Below, one piece after another: positions 7,514 through 17,561 of a stretch of 64,000 nucleotides of DNA. Positions within the stretch are counted from its first letter, which is position 1; the number at the start of each line of letters is the position of its first letter. The notes beneath the pieces are model-generated. The model did not search any database. It was not told the DNA's origin and saw only the letters and a program-made list of their open reading frames with translations. Where the stretch lies: positions 1,426,001 to 1,490,000 of the forward strand of contig NZ_JAYKZX010000003.1 in the NCBI RefSeq assembly GCF_035989265.1. The letters are read 5' to 3'. The DNA is from Sphingobium sp. HWE2-09 (GTDB taxonomy: Bacteria; Pseudomonadota; Alphaproteobacteria; Sphingomonadales; Sphingomonadaceae). The translations under genes were made by a program, and so were the position numbers.

Positions 7514-7966
7514 TCACTCCCCCGCCGGGGTATAGGTCCAATTCTGCGCCTGACTGCCGTCCATTTTCGCGGTTTCGGCCATCAGCAGTCGCCCTTCGCG
7601 CCAGTAGCGGATGCGCTGGGGATAATCATGGTCGGGGTTAGCGAAGCTGATGTCGCGTACGCCTTCCGCCACGGCGCGGAAGATGGTGACGGCTCCGCCC
7701 TCCGGCGACGCATGGAGCGTGAGCGATCCGTCCGCCGCGCGGACGATGCGCAGCACTTCCCAGGATCGCAGCGTTTCGCCGCGCCCGGTGCGACCAACGC
7801 CGATCATCGTCCCGCCGCGCGGCAGCGTCCAGACCTCTTCGGTCCAGCGATCGTCGCGCTTTTGCAGCCATTCCCCGGTCAGCCAGTCGGGCAATTCGCC
7901 CGCGCTGGCCCCGGCGGACAGCCCCAGCAATAAGAGCGTTGCGATCTTTACCACTATTGTCTTCAT
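7514..7966 (-). CDS. Exported DUF6265 family protein
   Basis: This 150-residue protein begins with a signal peptide (MKTIVVKIATLLLLGLSAGA, then SAGELPDWL). The mature part has the pattern I associate with DUF6265: WLTGEWLQKRDDRWTEEVW, then PRGGTMIGVGRTGRGETLRS, and a late FANPDHDYPQRIRYWREG segment. The function of the family is not established; the fold is probably a small lipocalin-like barrel. The ATG at 7966 was chosen because the signal peptide starts there; the frame is open for eight more codons upstream. It is divergent from aguA, with about 100 bases between. Confidence 0.7.
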   Translation of the reverse strand: MKTIVVKIATLLLLGLSAGASAGELPDWLTGEWLQKRDDRWTEEVWTLPRGGTMIGVGRTGRGETLRSWEVLRIVRAADGSLTLHASPEGGAVTIFRAVAEGVRDISFANPDHDYPQRIRYWREGRLLMAETAKMDGSQAQNWTYTPAGE

Positions 7967-8063
7967 CGCCTCAGCCCTCTGTCCAGACACTGTCCGGCAC
8001 GCTATGGAGCGCGCATAATCCCGCTATCACGGATCGCCCCCCGGTCGAGCAAGGACAAAAGCC

Positions 8064-9050
8064 ATGACTTTCCGCATGCCCGCCGAATGGGCGCCGCACG
8101 ACTGGACCTGGATCGGCTTTCCGACCAACCCCGCCGAATGGCCCGGCGCGTTCGAGGAGGCGCGCGCGCAGATCGCGGCCTTCGCCAGCGCGCTGCATGC
8201 CGATGGCAAAGGCGAAGAGGTGCGGCTGGTGGTCGCGAACGAAGGCGATGCGGCGGCGGCGCGGGCGCTGGTCGCGCCGGGCGTCACTATCGTCGTGCAG
8301 GCGCTGGGCGATGTGTGGTTGCGCGATACCGCGCCGATCGCGGTTTTGAATGGTGCGGGAGGCCGGGCGCTGGTCGATTTCGGCTTCAACGGCTGGGGCG
8401 GCAAATATCAGATGCCGGGGGACGAGGATATCGGCGCGCGGCTGGCGGCGACAACTGGCTTGCCTGTATCGACCCAGAATTGGGTGTTCGAAGGTGGCGC
8501 TATCGATACCGATGGCAGCGGCCTGTTCGTCACGACCGAGCAATGCCTGCTCAACCCCAACCGCAACCCGGATCTGGATCGCGGCAAGATCGAGACGCTG
8601 CTGGCGGGGAGCCTGGGCCTGTCCGACCTGCTGTGGCTGGGCAATGGGTTGCTGAACGATCATACCGACGGGCATGTGGACAATCTGGCGCGCTTCGTGG
8701 CGCCAGGTACGCTGGCGCTGCCGATCGCGACGACGCAGGACGATCCCAATGCGGCGATCTACGCCGATGCGCGGACGCGCGCGCAGGCGCATGGCGTGGA
8801 GGTCGTGGACATCCCCTCCCCCGGCCTGGTGCTGGTGGATGGGGAGGCGATCCCGGCCAGCTATATGAATTTCTATGTCGGCAATGCCGCCGTCATCGTG
8901 CCGATCTATGGTCAGCCCAACGATCAGGCCGCGCTCGACGCCTTCCGTCCCTTCTTTCCCGGGCGGGATATTGTCGGGCTGCGCAGCGATGCCATATTGT
9001 CGGGCGGTGGCAGCTTCCATTGTTGCAGCCAGCAGATGCCATCCGTCTGA
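8064..9050 (+). CDS. aguA: Agmatine deiminase
   Basis: AguA hydrolyses agmatine to N-carbamoylputrescine and ammonia, the first of two steps from decarboxylated arginine to putrescine. The 328-residue protein belongs to the guanidino-modifying superfamily. Visible active-site segments are DVWLRDTAP (Asp), NWVFEGGAI (Glu), DHTDGHVDNLARF (His) and the C-terminal GGGSFHCCSQQMP, where C320 after His is the expected nucleophile. Length is a little short for the family (about 340-370) but all motifs are present. The partner aguB starts 17 bases downstream, so the two form an operon. Confidence 0.95.
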   Translation: MTFRMPAEWAPHDWTWIGFPTNPAEWPGAFEEARAQIAAFASALHADGKGEEVRLVVANEGDAAAARALVAPGVTIVVQALGDVWLRDTAPIAVLNGAGGRALVDFGFNGWGGKYQMPGDEDIGARLAATTGLPVSTQNWVFEGGAIDTDGSGLFVTTEQCLLNPNRNPDLDRGKIETLLAGSLGLSDLLWLGNGLLNDHTDGHVDNLARFVAPGTLALPIATTQDDPNAAIYADARTRAQAHGVEVVDIPSPGLVLVDGEAIPASYMNFYVGNAAVIVPIYGQPNDQAALDAFRPFFPGRDIVGLRSDAILSGGGSFHCCSQQMPSV

Positions 9051-9067
9051 TAAGTTCAGGGACAGAC

Positions 9068-9916
9068 ATGACCAAAGTTACCGTAGCCGCGCTTCAGCTT
9101 AGCTTTTCCGACGATATGGGCGAGAATATCGCCAAGGTCGCTGACCATGTACGCAAGGCCGCGATGCGCGGCGCGAAGATCATCCTGCCGCCGGAATTGT
9201 TCGAAGGGCCGTATTTTTGCCGGCAAGAGGATGAGGCGCTGTTCGCCAATGCGCAGCCGACCGACAGCCATCCTGCCGTGCAGGAAATGCGCAAGCTGGC
9301 GAAGGAACTGGGCGTCTATATCCCCACCAGCTTTTTCGAGCGCGACGGCCATCATCATTATAATTCGCTCGCCATGATCGATGACGAGGGCGAGATCATG
9401 GGCGTCTATCGCAAAAGCCATATTCCCGACGGGCCGGGCTATGAGGAGAAATATTATTTCCGCCCCGGCAATAGCGGCTTCAAGGTGTGGCCGACCAAAT
9501 ATGGCACGATCGGCGTCGGCATCTGCTGGGACCAATGGTATCCCGAAACCGCGCGCTGCATGGCGTTGATGGGGGCGGAGATGCTCTTCTACCCCACCGC
9601 GATCGGTTCCGAACCCTATGACAGCGAGTTGGACACCAGCCGCATGTGGCGGCGGGCAATGATCGGCCATGCGGTCAGCAATTGTATGCCGGTGATCGCC
9701 GCCAACCGGATCGGGGACGAGGAAGGCCAGGTCTTCTACGGCTACAGCTTCATCACCGACGAATGGGGCGATTTCGCCGCCGAAGCCGACGCGAAGGACC
9801 AGGGCGCGCTGGTAGCGACGCTGGACCTGGCGAAGGCGCGGACGCATCGCGCGGGCATGGGCTTTTTCCGCGATCGGCGGCCGGACCTGTATGGCCGCAT
9901 CGCGCAGGATATCTGA
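9068..9916 (+). CDS. aguB: N-carbamoylputrescine amidase
   Basis: AguB releases CO2 and ammonia from N-carbamoylputrescine to give putrescine, completing the agmatine route. The 282-residue product is a nitrilase-superfamily amidase with the Glu-Lys-Cys triad: E43 in LPPELFEGPYFC, K116 in MGVYRKSHIPDGPGY and C153 in GVGICWDQWYPE. The frame stays open upstream through aguA, so the start had to be chosen: ATG9068 gives the family N-terminus MTKVTVAALQL. It is tightly linked to aguA, and its TGA is immediately followed by the GTG of the next small gene. Confidence 0.96.
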   Translation: MTKVTVAALQLSFSDDMGENIAKVADHVRKAAMRGAKIILPPELFEGPYFCRQEDEALFANAQPTDSHPAVQEMRKLAKELGVYIPTSFFERDGHHHYNSLAMIDDEGEIMGVYRKSHIPDGPGYEEKYYFRPGNSGFKVWPTKYGTIGVGICWDQWYPETARCMALMGAEMLFYPTAIGSEPYDSELDTSRMWRRAMIGHAVSNCMPVIAANRIGDEEGQVFYGYSFITDEWGDFAAEADAKDQGALVATLDLAKARTHRAGMGFFRDRRPDLYGRIAQDI

Positions 9917-10147
9917 GTGAGCGAGACCGATAGCGAGATGGTGGAGGCGGAAGGCGACGACCTCAGCCGACCGCAGAAGCGCCTGTTGAAGCGGCTCTAT
10001 AATGGGCGCACCCTCCCGGTTATGGCGGACGAGCGGCCATTCCTGCGCTACAAGGATGCAGCGCGCTATCTATTGTCGCTTGATCCGGACGCGCGCGCAG
10101 CCGCCTATGCGCAGATGAAGGCGCAGGCCAGGGACGGGGCGCGATAG
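9917..10147 (+). CDS. Small unknown protein coupled to aguB and folK
   Basis: I do not recognise this 76-residue protein. It starts with GTG directly after the aguB stop (TGAGTG) and ends with TAG inside the presumed start of folK (ATAG). The N-terminal third is acidic (SETDSEMVEAEGDD) and the rest is basic and helical (RPQKRLLKRLYNGRTLP, RYKDAARYLLSLDPDARAAAYAQM). There is no signal peptide or membrane segment, so it is cytoplasmic. Its placement implies co-translation in the aguA-aguB-folK run. Confidence 0.6.
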   Translation: MSETDSEMVEAEGDDLSRPQKRLLKRLYNGRTLPVMADERPFLRYKDAARYLLSLDPDARAAAYAQMKAQARDGAR

Positions 10148-10635
10148 CCACGCCCTATCTTTATGCGCTGGCGCTAGGGTCGAACCGGCCGCTGTCCGCG
10201 CGGCGCACGCCTGTCCGGTTGCTGGCGGAAGCGGTCGCGCTGATCGGCGCGGAGATGCGGGTTCTGGGCGTAGCGCCGATCCTTGCCACCGCGCCGATCG
10301 GGCCGTCGACCCGCCGCTTCGCCAATGGTGCGATGCTGGTCGAAAGCGCGTTGCCGCCCCCTGCTATGCTGGCCTTCCTTCAGGGCATCGAGAAGCGGTT
10401 GGGCCGCCGCCGTCATCGCCGCTGGGGCGCGCGCAGCATCGATATCGACATCATCCTCTGGTCTGGCGGCCTATGGCGCAGCCGTGCGCTGACCATTCCC
10501 CATGCCGCCTATCGGACGCGCGCGTTCGTGCTGACGCCGCTGCTGGCGATCGTGCCGGACTGGCGTGATCCGCTTCTGGGAATCCGTGTGCGTCATCTGC
10601 ACGCCCGCCTGCAAAAAGCCGCGTCAAAGAGTTGA
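10144..10635 (+). CDS. folK: HPPK (6-hydroxymethyl-dihydropterin pyrophosphokinase), non-standard start
   Basis: FolK transfers pyrophosphate from ATP to hydroxymethyldihydropterin in folate synthesis. The frame encodes the N-terminal strand and loop YLYALALGSNRPLS and the signature RRWGARSIDIDIILW. No ATG, GTG or TTG occurs in this frame between the stop at 10081 and the TTG at 10219, which is already inside the protein beyond the GSNR motif. The best start is ATA10144, after AGGGACGGGG and overlapping the upstream TAG as ATAG; this gives 163 residues, a normal length. Either initiation is unusual or one base differs from the true sequence. The C-terminus is rather basic. Confidence 0.8.
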   Translation: MATPYLYALALGSNRPLSARRTPVRLLAEAVALIGAEMRVLGVAPILATAPIGPSTRRFANGAMLVESALPPPAMLAFLQGIEKRLGRRRHRRWGARSIDIDIILWSGGLWRSRALTIPHAAYRTRAFVLTPLLAIVPDWRDPLLGIRVRHLHARLQKAASKS

Positions 10636-10677
10636 CCAGCGGGGCCGCCGCCTTTAGGGCAGCCTCCACCGCCTAGG

Positions 10678-10753
10678 GGGTCCATAGCTCAGTCGGTAGA
10701 GCAACTGACTTTTAATCAGTAGGTCGCTGGTTCGAACCCAGCTGGACTCACCA
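10678..10753 (+). tRNA. tRNA-Lys (anticodon TTT)
   Basis: Cloverleaf: acceptor GGGTCCA / TGGACTC (one G-T pair), D arm with AGCTCAGTCGGTAGAGC, anticodon stem ACTGA / TCAGT with loop CTTTTAA (anticodon TTT), T arm with GGTTCGAACC, and encoded CCA at 10751-10753. The convergent glgX stop codon begins on the next base. Confidence 0.98.
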
Positions 10754-12619
10754 TTATCGCTCCGGTCGAAACAGTGCGACGGAGCGCCCACCTACCTCGA
10801 TATCTTCGTTCGATAGATGGAATTGGCAGGTGTCCGCGTCGCCATTGATGCAGACGACTACCCCGCTCGCACGGTAACGCAGCGTCAGGCGGCGGCGGGC
10901 CGGGTCTTCCCATTGCGCGACCGTCAGAGGCTGGCCTTCGTAATCCAGCCATTCGACATCGGCGTCGGATAGCAGGGTGACGCCGTGCAGGTCGGGCGTG
11001 TCCGCACGCAGCGCCGCCAGCGCGAAGCTATGTGCCTCCAGATCGCGGTCACGCCCTTCCCAGTCGATCCAGCCGATCGCATTGTCCTGCGCATAGGCAT
11101 TGTTGTTGCCCTGCTGGGTGCGGCCGAATTCGTCGCCAGCCGTCAGCATGATCGTGCCGCGCGATGCGAAGAGGGTGGCGAGCAAGGCCTTGATATCGCG
11201 GGTGCGGGCGGCCTCTACGGTGGCATCGTCGCGTGGCCCTTCGACGCCGTTGTTCCAGCTGAAATTTTCGCCGTGGCCGTCGCGATTCTCTTCGCCATTG
11301 GCGTCGTTGTGGCGCTGTTCGTAGGCGGTCAGGTCGGCCAGGGTGAAGCCGTCATGAGCGGCAAGGAAATTGACGCTGCGGGTCGCACTGCCGGTGAAGA
11401 TGTCCGACGATCCGGCCAGCCGCGTCGCCAGGGCGCCCAGCATGCCCGCGTCGCCGCGCCAGAAACGGCGCATGTCGTCGCGATAGCGGTCGTTCCATTC
11501 CAGCCAGCCCTCGCCGAAATGACCCAGTTGATAGCCGCCCGGCCCGATGTCCCATGGTTCGGCGATCAGGATGCGGTCGGCCAATATCGGATCGGCGCGC
11601 ATCTCCTGCAACAGGGGGGCGTGTGGATCGAAACCGTCCGCCATCCGCCCGAGCGCTGGGCCAAGGTCGAAACGGAAGCCGTCAATCCTGGCCAGCGTCA
11701 CAAAATGGCGCAGCGAATTGAGGATCAGGCGGCGCGCGATCGGTGCGTTGCAGGCGATACTGTTGCCGGTGCCCGTGTCATTAATCAGCCGCCCATCGGT
11801 GTCATGGCGGAAATAGCCGCGCGCATCCAGGCCGCGCAGCGACAGGGTCGGTCCCTGCGCATCGCTTTCGCCGTCATGATTATAGACCATGTCGAGGATG
11901 ACGCCGATGCCCGCATCATGCAGCGCCGCCACGGTGTCGCGCAGTTCGGCCATGCCGCCGGGCGCCAGTCGCGGATCGAGCGCGAAATAGCTGACCGGGT
12001 TATAGCCCCAGGCGTTGGTCAGACCCAGCGGTCCCAGATGCCGCTCGTCGATCCAGGCGTTGATCGGCATGAGTTCGATTGCTGAGACATACAGGCTTTT
12101 GAGATGTGCGATGATGGCCGGGTGCGCCAGGGCGGCTATCGTGCCGCGCTGCGCTGACGGGACGTCCGGGTGCAGCATCGTGAAGCCGCGCACCTGCACT
12201 TCGTAAATCAGGCCGCCGGGCGCGAAGCGGGGCGGCTCCGGCGGCAGCGGCGTGGCTGGCGCCATCACCACACCCTTGGGCATCAGCGGCGCGGTGTCGC
12301 TGCCCTCGCCGCGTGGTGTGCCCAGCGTCGGATCATAGTGGAACGGCCGGTCGATCGCCTGGGCGTAGGGATCGAGCAGCAGCTTGTCGGGGTCGAACCA
12401 CAGGCCCGCCTCCGGATCATAGGGACCATCGGCGCGCAACCCGTAGCGGGCGCCCGCGCCGACGCCTGCCGCCTCGGCGTGCCAACATCCGTCCGCATCG
12501 CGCAGCATCGGTATGCGGGTTTCGCGATCGGCGTCATCGAAAAGGCAAAGCCAAAGCTGCGTCGCCTCGGGGGACCAGACCGTAAAGCGCGTGCCGGTTG
12601 CGCTGACCATCGGCCCCAT
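10754..12619 (-). CDS. glgX: Glycogen debranching enzyme GlgX
   Basis: GlgX cuts alpha-1,6 branches from limit dextrins left by glycogen phosphorylase. The 621-residue protein has an N-terminal CBM48 domain (TRFTVWSPEATQLWLCLF) and a GH13 barrel with DMVYNHDGES, IDGFRFDLGPALG (nucleophile Asp), ILIAEPWDIGPGGY (acid Glu) and FLAAHDGFTLADL (third Asp). ATG12619 lies two bases after the glgA stop; the frame is open further into glgA but that part lacks homology. It is the last gene of the glg operon. Its TAA touches the CCA end of the convergent tRNA-Lys gene. It is slightly shorter than E. coli GlgX. Confidence 0.95.
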   Translation of the reverse strand: MGPMVSATGTRFTVWSPEATQLWLCLFDDADRETRIPMLRDADGCWHAEAAGVGAGARYGLRADGPYDPEAGLWFDPDKLLLDPYAQAIDRPFHYDPTLGTPRGEGSDTAPLMPKGVVMAPATPLPPEPPRFAPGGLIYEVQVRGFTMLHPDVPSAQRGTIAALAHPAIIAHLKSLYVSAIELMPINAWIDERHLGPLGLTNAWGYNPVSYFALDPRLAPGGMAELRDTVAALHDAGIGVILDMVYNHDGESDAQGPTLSLRGLDARGYFRHDTDGRLINDTGTGNSIACNAPIARRLILNSLRHFVTLARIDGFRFDLGPALGRMADGFDPHAPLLQEMRADPILADRILIAEPWDIGPGGYQLGHFGEGWLEWNDRYRDDMRRFWRGDAGMLGALATRLAGSSDIFTGSATRSVNFLAAHDGFTLADLTAYEQRHNDANGEENRDGHGENFSWNNGVEGPRDDATVEAARTRDIKALLATLFASRGTIMLTAGDEFGRTQQGNNNAYAQDNAIGWIDWEGRDRDLEAHSFALAALRADTPDLHGVTLLSDADVEWLDYEGQPLTVAQWEDPARRRLTLRYRASGVVVCINGDADTCQFHLSNEDIEVGGRSVALFRPER

Positions 12620-12621
12620 CG

Positions 12622-14070
12622 TCACGCCGCCTCCGCGATCAGCGAGCGATACAGTTGCGCATATTTGGCGGCACTGTTGGTCCAGGAGAAATCGGCGCGC
12701 ATTCCTGCGCGCTGGATCGCCTGCCATGCCGTCTTGTCAGCGTGCAGCTCCATCAGCCGGTTGATCGCGCCATGCAGCGCCAGCGGATCGGACGGCGGGA
12801 AGACGATGCCGGTGGCCGCACCAGCCCCCACCGCCGCTTCATTGGCGTCGATCACCGTGTCCGCCAGCCCGCCGACCCGCGCCACCACCGGCACGCAGCC
12901 ATAGCGCAGCGCATAAAGCTGGGTCAGGCCGCACGGTTCGAAGCGCGAGGGAATGAGGATGGCGTCGCCGCCCGCCTGCATCAGGTGGGACAAGGGCTCG
13001 TCATAGCCGATCTGTACGCCGATCCGCCCGCGATGCCGGTCCGCCGCGCCCAGCAACGCGCCCTCCAGCGGGTGATCGCCCGATCCCAGCACGGCCAGCT
13101 TGCCACCCGACGCGACCAGATGTTCGGCCGCTTCGATCATCAGGTCCATGCCCTTCTGCCAGGTCAGGCGGCTGACGATGATGGCGATCGACGCATCGTC
13201 AGGGTCCAGCCCGAACCGCCGTTCGAGTGCGCGACGGTTTGCCGCCCGGCCGCCCATCGCCCGCGCGCTGAACGGCTTGGCGATCAGACTGTCGTTCGCC
13301 GGATTCCAGATATCGGTATCGACGCCATTCAATATGCCGTGCAGCCGGTCGACCCGCCCGTTGATGAGGCCGTCCAGCCCCATGCCATCTGCTGGCGACC
13401 GGATTTCCTGCGCATAGCTGGGGCTGACCGTGGTGATCGCGTCGGCGGACACTAGGCCCGCCTTCAGATAGCCGGTGCCGCCATAATATTCGACGCCGTC
13501 CACGCCCCAGGCTTCGGGTGGCAGACCCAGATGCGGAAAGATATCGGCATGGAAGCGTCCCTGGAAAGCGAGATTGTGGATCGTCACGACCTTGGGCACA
13601 GGCGCCGCCGGGCCGAAGCGCATATAGGCGACGGTCATGGCCGCCTGCCAGTCATGGACATGGACGATGTCGGGCCGCCAGCCCTTCACACCGTCCGCCG
13701 CAATGTCCGCGCCGACGCGTGAGAGCGCCGCGAAGCGCCGCCAATTGTCGATCCAGTCATTGCCGCCATGATCGCCATAGGGACCGCCTTCGCGTGCGAA
13801 GAAATCCGGCGCGTCCAGGATCAGCAGGTCCAGCCCATCGACCTGCGCCGCCAGCACGCTGGCCGCCGCGCCGAACAGACTGTCATAGCGGCGCACGACC
13901 TTGGCCTTGCCCAGTCGCGCGATCACGGCGGGATAGCCCGGCACCAGGGTGCGGGCCGCAACGCCCTGCCCCGCCAGCGCGCCCGGCAAAGCGCCGACGA
14001 CATCGGCCAGCCCGCCGGTCTTGATCAGGGGATAGATTTCGGACGCGACCGCCAGCAGCTTGATCGTCAT
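12622..14070 (-). CDS. glgA: Glycogen synthase
   Basis: GlgA (GT5) adds glucose from ADP-glucose to the growing alpha-1,4 chain. The 482-residue length is standard. The N-terminus carries the ADP-glucose-binding KTGGLADV at K17-V24 (LIKTGGLADVVGALPGAL), and the C-terminal domain has SRLTWQKGMDLMIEA and PSRFEPCGLTQLYALRYG. It sits between glgC (7 bases) and glgX (2 bases), consistent with one transcript. Confidence 0.97.
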   Translation of the reverse strand: MTIKLLAVASEIYPLIKTGGLADVVGALPGALAGQGVAARTLVPGYPAVIARLGKAKVVRRYDSLFGAAASVLAAQVDGLDLLILDAPDFFAREGGPYGDHGGNDWIDNWRRFAALSRVGADIAADGVKGWRPDIVHVHDWQAAMTVAYMRFGPAAPVPKVVTIHNLAFQGRFHADIFPHLGLPPEAWGVDGVEYYGGTGYLKAGLVSADAITTVSPSYAQEIRSPADGMGLDGLINGRVDRLHGILNGVDTDIWNPANDSLIAKPFSARAMGGRAANRRALERRFGLDPDDASIAIIVSRLTWQKGMDLMIEAAEHLVASGGKLAVLGSGDHPLEGALLGAADRHRGRIGVQIGYDEPLSHLMQAGGDAILIPSRFEPCGLTQLYALRYGCVPVVARVGGLADTVIDANEAAVGAGAATGIVFPPSDPLALHGAINRLMELHADKTAWQAIQRAGMRADFSWTNSAAKYAQLYRSLIAEAA

Positions 14071-14077
14071 GGGTCGG

Positions 14078-15337
14078 TCAGGCTGCCAGCCGGTCGATCA
14101 TCGGCTGCGTCACCAAGCAGACGCCGCTGTCGGTGCGGCGAAAGCGTAGCGCATCCTCCTGCGGATGTTCGCCGATGACGAGGCCGGGAGGGATGATGAT
14201 GCCCGAATCCAGCACGCATTTGTGGAGCCGCGCGCCGCGCCCGATCTGGCAATCGGGCATGATGATGCTTTCGGTGACCGAAGAAAAGCTGTGCGTGCGC
14301 ACGCCGGAGAAGAGCAGGCTGCGGTGCAGCGACGATCCCGACACGATGCAGCCGCCCGCCACCAGCGAGGATGTCGCGGAGCCGCGGCGGCCATCTTCGT
14401 CATGCACGAATTTGGCGGGCGGGGTGACTTCCGAATAGGTCCAGAGCGGCCAGCTGCGGTCGTAAAGGTCGAGCGAGGGGACGACATCGGTCAGGTCGAT
14501 GCTGGCCTGCCAATAGGCGTCGATCGTGCCGACATCGCGCCAATAAGGTTCCAGCTCGCTTTCGGCGCGGACGCAGCTGCTGGAGAAGCGATGCGCGACC
14601 GCTTTGCCATGCTTGACGATATAGGGGATGATGTCGCCGCCGAAATCGCGCTTGCTGGCGGGGTCGTCGGCGTCGCGGCGCAATTGTTCGATCAGGAAGC
14701 GGGTCTGGAAGACATAGATACCCATCGAGGCCAATGCTATATTGGGCTGGCCGGGGATGGCGGGCGGGTCTTTGGGCTTTTCGATGAAGGCGGTGATCAC
14801 GTCCTGCTCGTCCACGTGCATGACGCCGAAGCCGACCGCCTCCATGCGCGGCACTTCCAGGCAGCCGACGGTGACGTCCGCGCCGCTGTCCACATGCTGT
14901 TGCAGCATCAGCTCATAGTCCATTTTATAGACATGATCGCCCGCCAGCAGCACCATATATTCGGGCGCATAGCTTTCGATGATGTCGATATTCTGGAACA
15001 CGGCGTCGGCCGTCCCTTCATACCATTGGCTTTCCGACACCCGCTGGCTGGCGGGCAAGATGTCGAAACTTTCATTGCGTTCGGGGCGCAGGAAGTTCCA
15101 GCCGCGCTGGAGATGCCGGATCAGCGAATGCGCCTTATATTGGGTGGCGACGCCGATGCGACGGATGCCGCTGTTGAGCGCGTTGGACAGGGCGAAATCG
15201 ATAATCCGCGCCTTGCCGCCGAAATGGACGGCGGGCTTGGCGCGCTTGTCGGTCAGTTCGGCCAGCCGACTGCCGCGTCCGCCCGCCAGCACATAGGCCA
15301 TGGCGTCGCGCGCGATCGGCTGATGTCTCGTCTGCAT
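14078..15337 (-). CDS. glgC: Glucose-1-phosphate adenylyltransferase
   Basis: GlgC makes ADP-glucose from glucose 1-phosphate and ATP, the committed and allosterically controlled step of glycogen synthesis. The 419-residue protein has the nucleotidyltransferase motif [12 protein letters not shown] (about residues 14-25), the lysine segment [19 protein letters not shown], and a C-terminal left-handed helix ([18 protein letters not shown]). ATG15337 is preceded by GAGGAGAGGC, an excellent ribosome site, and was preferred over an ATG five codons upstream. Confidence 0.97.
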   Translation of the reverse strand: MQTRHQPIARDAMAYVLAGGRGSRLAELTDKRAKPAVHFGGKARIIDFALSNALNSGIRRIGVATQYKAHSLIRHLQRGWNFLRPERNESFDILPASQRVSESQWYEGTADAVFQNIDIIESYAPEYMVLLAGDHVYKMDYELMLQQHVDSGADVTVGCLEVPRMEAVGFGVMHVDEQDVITAFIEKPKDPPAIPGQPNIALASMGIYVFQTRFLIEQLRRDADDPASKRDFGGDIIPYIVKHGKAVAHRFSSSCVRAESELEPYWRDVGTIDAYWQASIDLTDVVPSLDLYDRSWPLWTYSEVTPPAKFVHDEDGRRGSATSSLVAGGCIVSGSSLHRSLLFSGVRTHSFSSVTESIIMPDCQIGRGARLHKCVLDSGIIIPPGLVIGEHPQEDALRFRRTDSGVCLVTQPMIDRLAA

Positions 15338-15380
15338 TAAGCCTCTCCTCATTCCGCCCGCGTGCGCGCGCTGTCGATGT

Positions 15381-17543
15381 TCAATAATCCAGTTCCAGCA
15401 TCAGGGTTGCAAAGGGCGGGATGGTGATGTTCGCCCATCCTTCCTCGTCCGCCTGCACCTGCCCCATATTGCCCGCGCTGCTGCCGCCATAATCGGCCGC
15501 GTCGCTGTTCATGATCTCCCGCCACAGCCCGCCGGAAGGTAGGCGCATGCGATAGCCATGGCGCAACAAGGGGGTAAAATGACTGATCACGACGATCGGC
15601 CGGACGCCGGGTGCGCGGCGTTGCCAGGCAAAGATGGAGTCCGCCGCGCCATCGACCAGTACCCATTCGAACCCTTCGGGTTCGCAATCGCGTTCGTGCA
15701 GCGCCCGACGGGAGCGGTAGAGATGGTTGAGGTCGGCGACGAGCCTCTGCACACCCAGATGCGGGGCGTGGTCGAGCAGATCCCAGTCGAGAGCGCGCTC
15801 CTCGCTCCATTCGCCGCGCTGGGCGAATTCCTGTCCCATGAATAGCAGCTTCTTGCCGGGATAGCCCCACATGAAACCGTAATAGGCGCGCAAGGTCGCG
15901 AATTTCTGCCAGTCGTCGCCCGGCATCTTGTGCAGCAGCGACGCCTTGCCATGGACAACCTCGTCATGGCTCAGCGCCAGCACGAAATTTTCGGTAAAGG
16001 CGTAGAGCAGGCCGAAGGTGATATCGTCATGATGATGGGCGCGGTGCACCGGATCGCGCTGCAGATAGCGCAGCGTATCGTGCATGAAGCCCATATTCCA
16101 TTTGAAGCCGAAGCCCAGCCCGCCGGCATCGACGGGTTGCGATACGCCGGGCCAGCTGGTCAATTCCTCGGCAATGGTCATGATGCCGGGCTGTGCCCCG
16201 TAAAGCGCCTTGTTCATCTGCTGGAGGAAGGCGACCGCCTCCACATTTTCGCGTCCGCCCTGGTCGTTGGGAATCCATTCGCCGGGCTGGCGCGAATAAT
16301 CGAGGTAGAGCATGGAGGCGACGGCATCGACCCGCAGGCCGTCGACATGGTAGCGTTCCGCCCAGAACAGGGCGTTGTTGACCAGAAACTGCGACACTTC
16401 GCGCCGCCCGAAATTATAGATGGCGGTGTTCCAGTCGGGGTGGAACCCCTTGCGCGGGTCGGCATGTTCGTAGAGCGCGGTGCCGTCGAAATGGGCGAGG
16501 CCGTGTTCGTCGGTCGGGAAATGGGCGGGCACCCAATCCAGGATGACGCCGATCCCGGCCCGATGCGACCCATCCACAAACCGCGCGAAGCCCGCCGGAT
16601 CGCCGAAGCGCGCGGTCGGCGCATACAGGCCCAGCGTCTGATAACCCCAGCTGGGATCATAAGGATATTCGCTGATCGGCAGAAATTCGATATGGGTAAA
16701 GCCCATGCCCGCGACATAGGGGATCAGCCGCCGGGCAAGGTCGTCCCACGGCAGGAAATCGCCATGCTCGTCCCGCTGCCATGATCCGGCATGGACTTCG
16801 TAGATCGACACCGGCTGGCGGCGGGCGTCGGTGGTGCGCCAATGCTCGCGGTGCCGGTCGTCACCCCATTTGTGGTCGAGCGGGGGCGCGACGATCGAGG
16901 CGGTGGAGGGGCGCAATTCGCTCTGGAAGGCATAGGGGTCGGCCTTGAGCGGCAAGCGCACGCCATCCGCGCCGATAATCTCATATTTATAGGCGCTGCC
17001 CGGCCCGACTTCGGGCAGGAACAATTCCCACACGCCTGCATCGGCGCGGTGGCGCATCAGGCCGCGCCTTCCGTCCCAGCGGTTGAAGTCGCCGACCACC
17101 GACACGCGCCGCGCATTGGGCGCCCAGACCGCGAAATGGGTGCCGGTGACGCCCTCATGCGTCATGACGTGAGCGCCCAGCTTGTCGAACAGGCGGCCGT
17201 GCGATCCTTCCGACAGATAATGGTCGTCCATCGGCCCCAGCACCGGCCCGAAGCTGTAGGGATCGACCAGAGCATAGCTGCCGCCATCACCATAGGTGGC
17301 GAGATAGCGCAGCGGCTGGCGCTTGGCGGTGGCAACCTTGCCGAAGAACAGGCCGTCGCCATGGACCTGCGTCAAGTCGCCGACCGGCTTGCCGTCCAGC
17401 GTCTGCGCTTCGACCCGCACGGCTTCGGGCATCAGGACGCAGGCAGTAAAATCCTTTCCGGCCGGATGCACGCCAAGCGTGGCGAAGGGATCGTCATCCA
17501 GCCCGCTGACCAGCCGGTCGATCTGTTCCGGCGTCAGCATCAC
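15381..17543 (-). CDS. glgB: 1,4-alpha-glucan branching enzyme
   Basis: GlgB introduces alpha-1,6 branches into glycogen. The 720-residue protein has the long-form layout: an N-terminal GlgB-specific domain, a CBM48 domain around residues 120-210 ([20 protein letters not shown]), a GH13 barrel, and a C-terminal all-beta domain. Catalytic segments are [20 protein letters not shown] (nucleophile D406) and [11 protein letters not shown] (E459/E460). Gaps are 19 bases from glgP and 43 bases to glgC. Either of the first two ATG codons could serve as start. Confidence 0.97.
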   Translation of the reverse strand: MMLTPEQIDRLVSGLDDDPFATLGVHPAGKDFTACVLMPEAVRVEAQTLDGKPVGDLTQVHGDGLFFGKVATAKRQPLRYLATYGDGGSYALVDPYSFGPVLGPMDDHYLSEGSHGRLFDKLGAHVMTHEGVTGTHFAVWAPNARRVSVVGDFNRWDGRRGLMRHRADAGVWELFLPEVGPGSAYKYEIIGADGVRLPLKADPYAFQSELRPSTASIVAPPLDHKWGDDRHREHWRTTDARRQPVSIYEVHAGSWQRDEHGDFLPWDDLARRLIPYVAGMGFTHIEFLPISEYPYDPSWGYQTLGLYAPTARFGDPAGFARFVDGSHRAGIGVILDWVPAHFPTDEHGLAHFDGTALYEHADPRKGFHPDWNTAIYNFGRREVSQFLVNNALFWAERYHVDGLRVDAVASMLYLDYSRQPGEWIPNDQGGRENVEAVAFLQQMNKALYGAQPGIMTIAEELTSWPGVSQPVDAGGLGFGFKWNMGFMHDTLRYLQRDPVHRAHHHDDITFGLLYAFTENFVLALSHDEVVHGKASLLHKMPGDDWQKFATLRAYYGFMWGYPGKKLLFMGQEFAQRGEWSEERALDWDLLDHAPHLGVQRLVADLNHLYRSRRALHERDCEPEGFEWVLVDGAADSIFAWQRRAPGVRPIVVISHFTPLLRHGYRMRLPSGGLWREIMNSDAADYGGSSAGNMGQVQADEEGWANITIPPFATLMLELDY

Positions 17544-17561
17544 CCTATCCCCTGCACCGGA

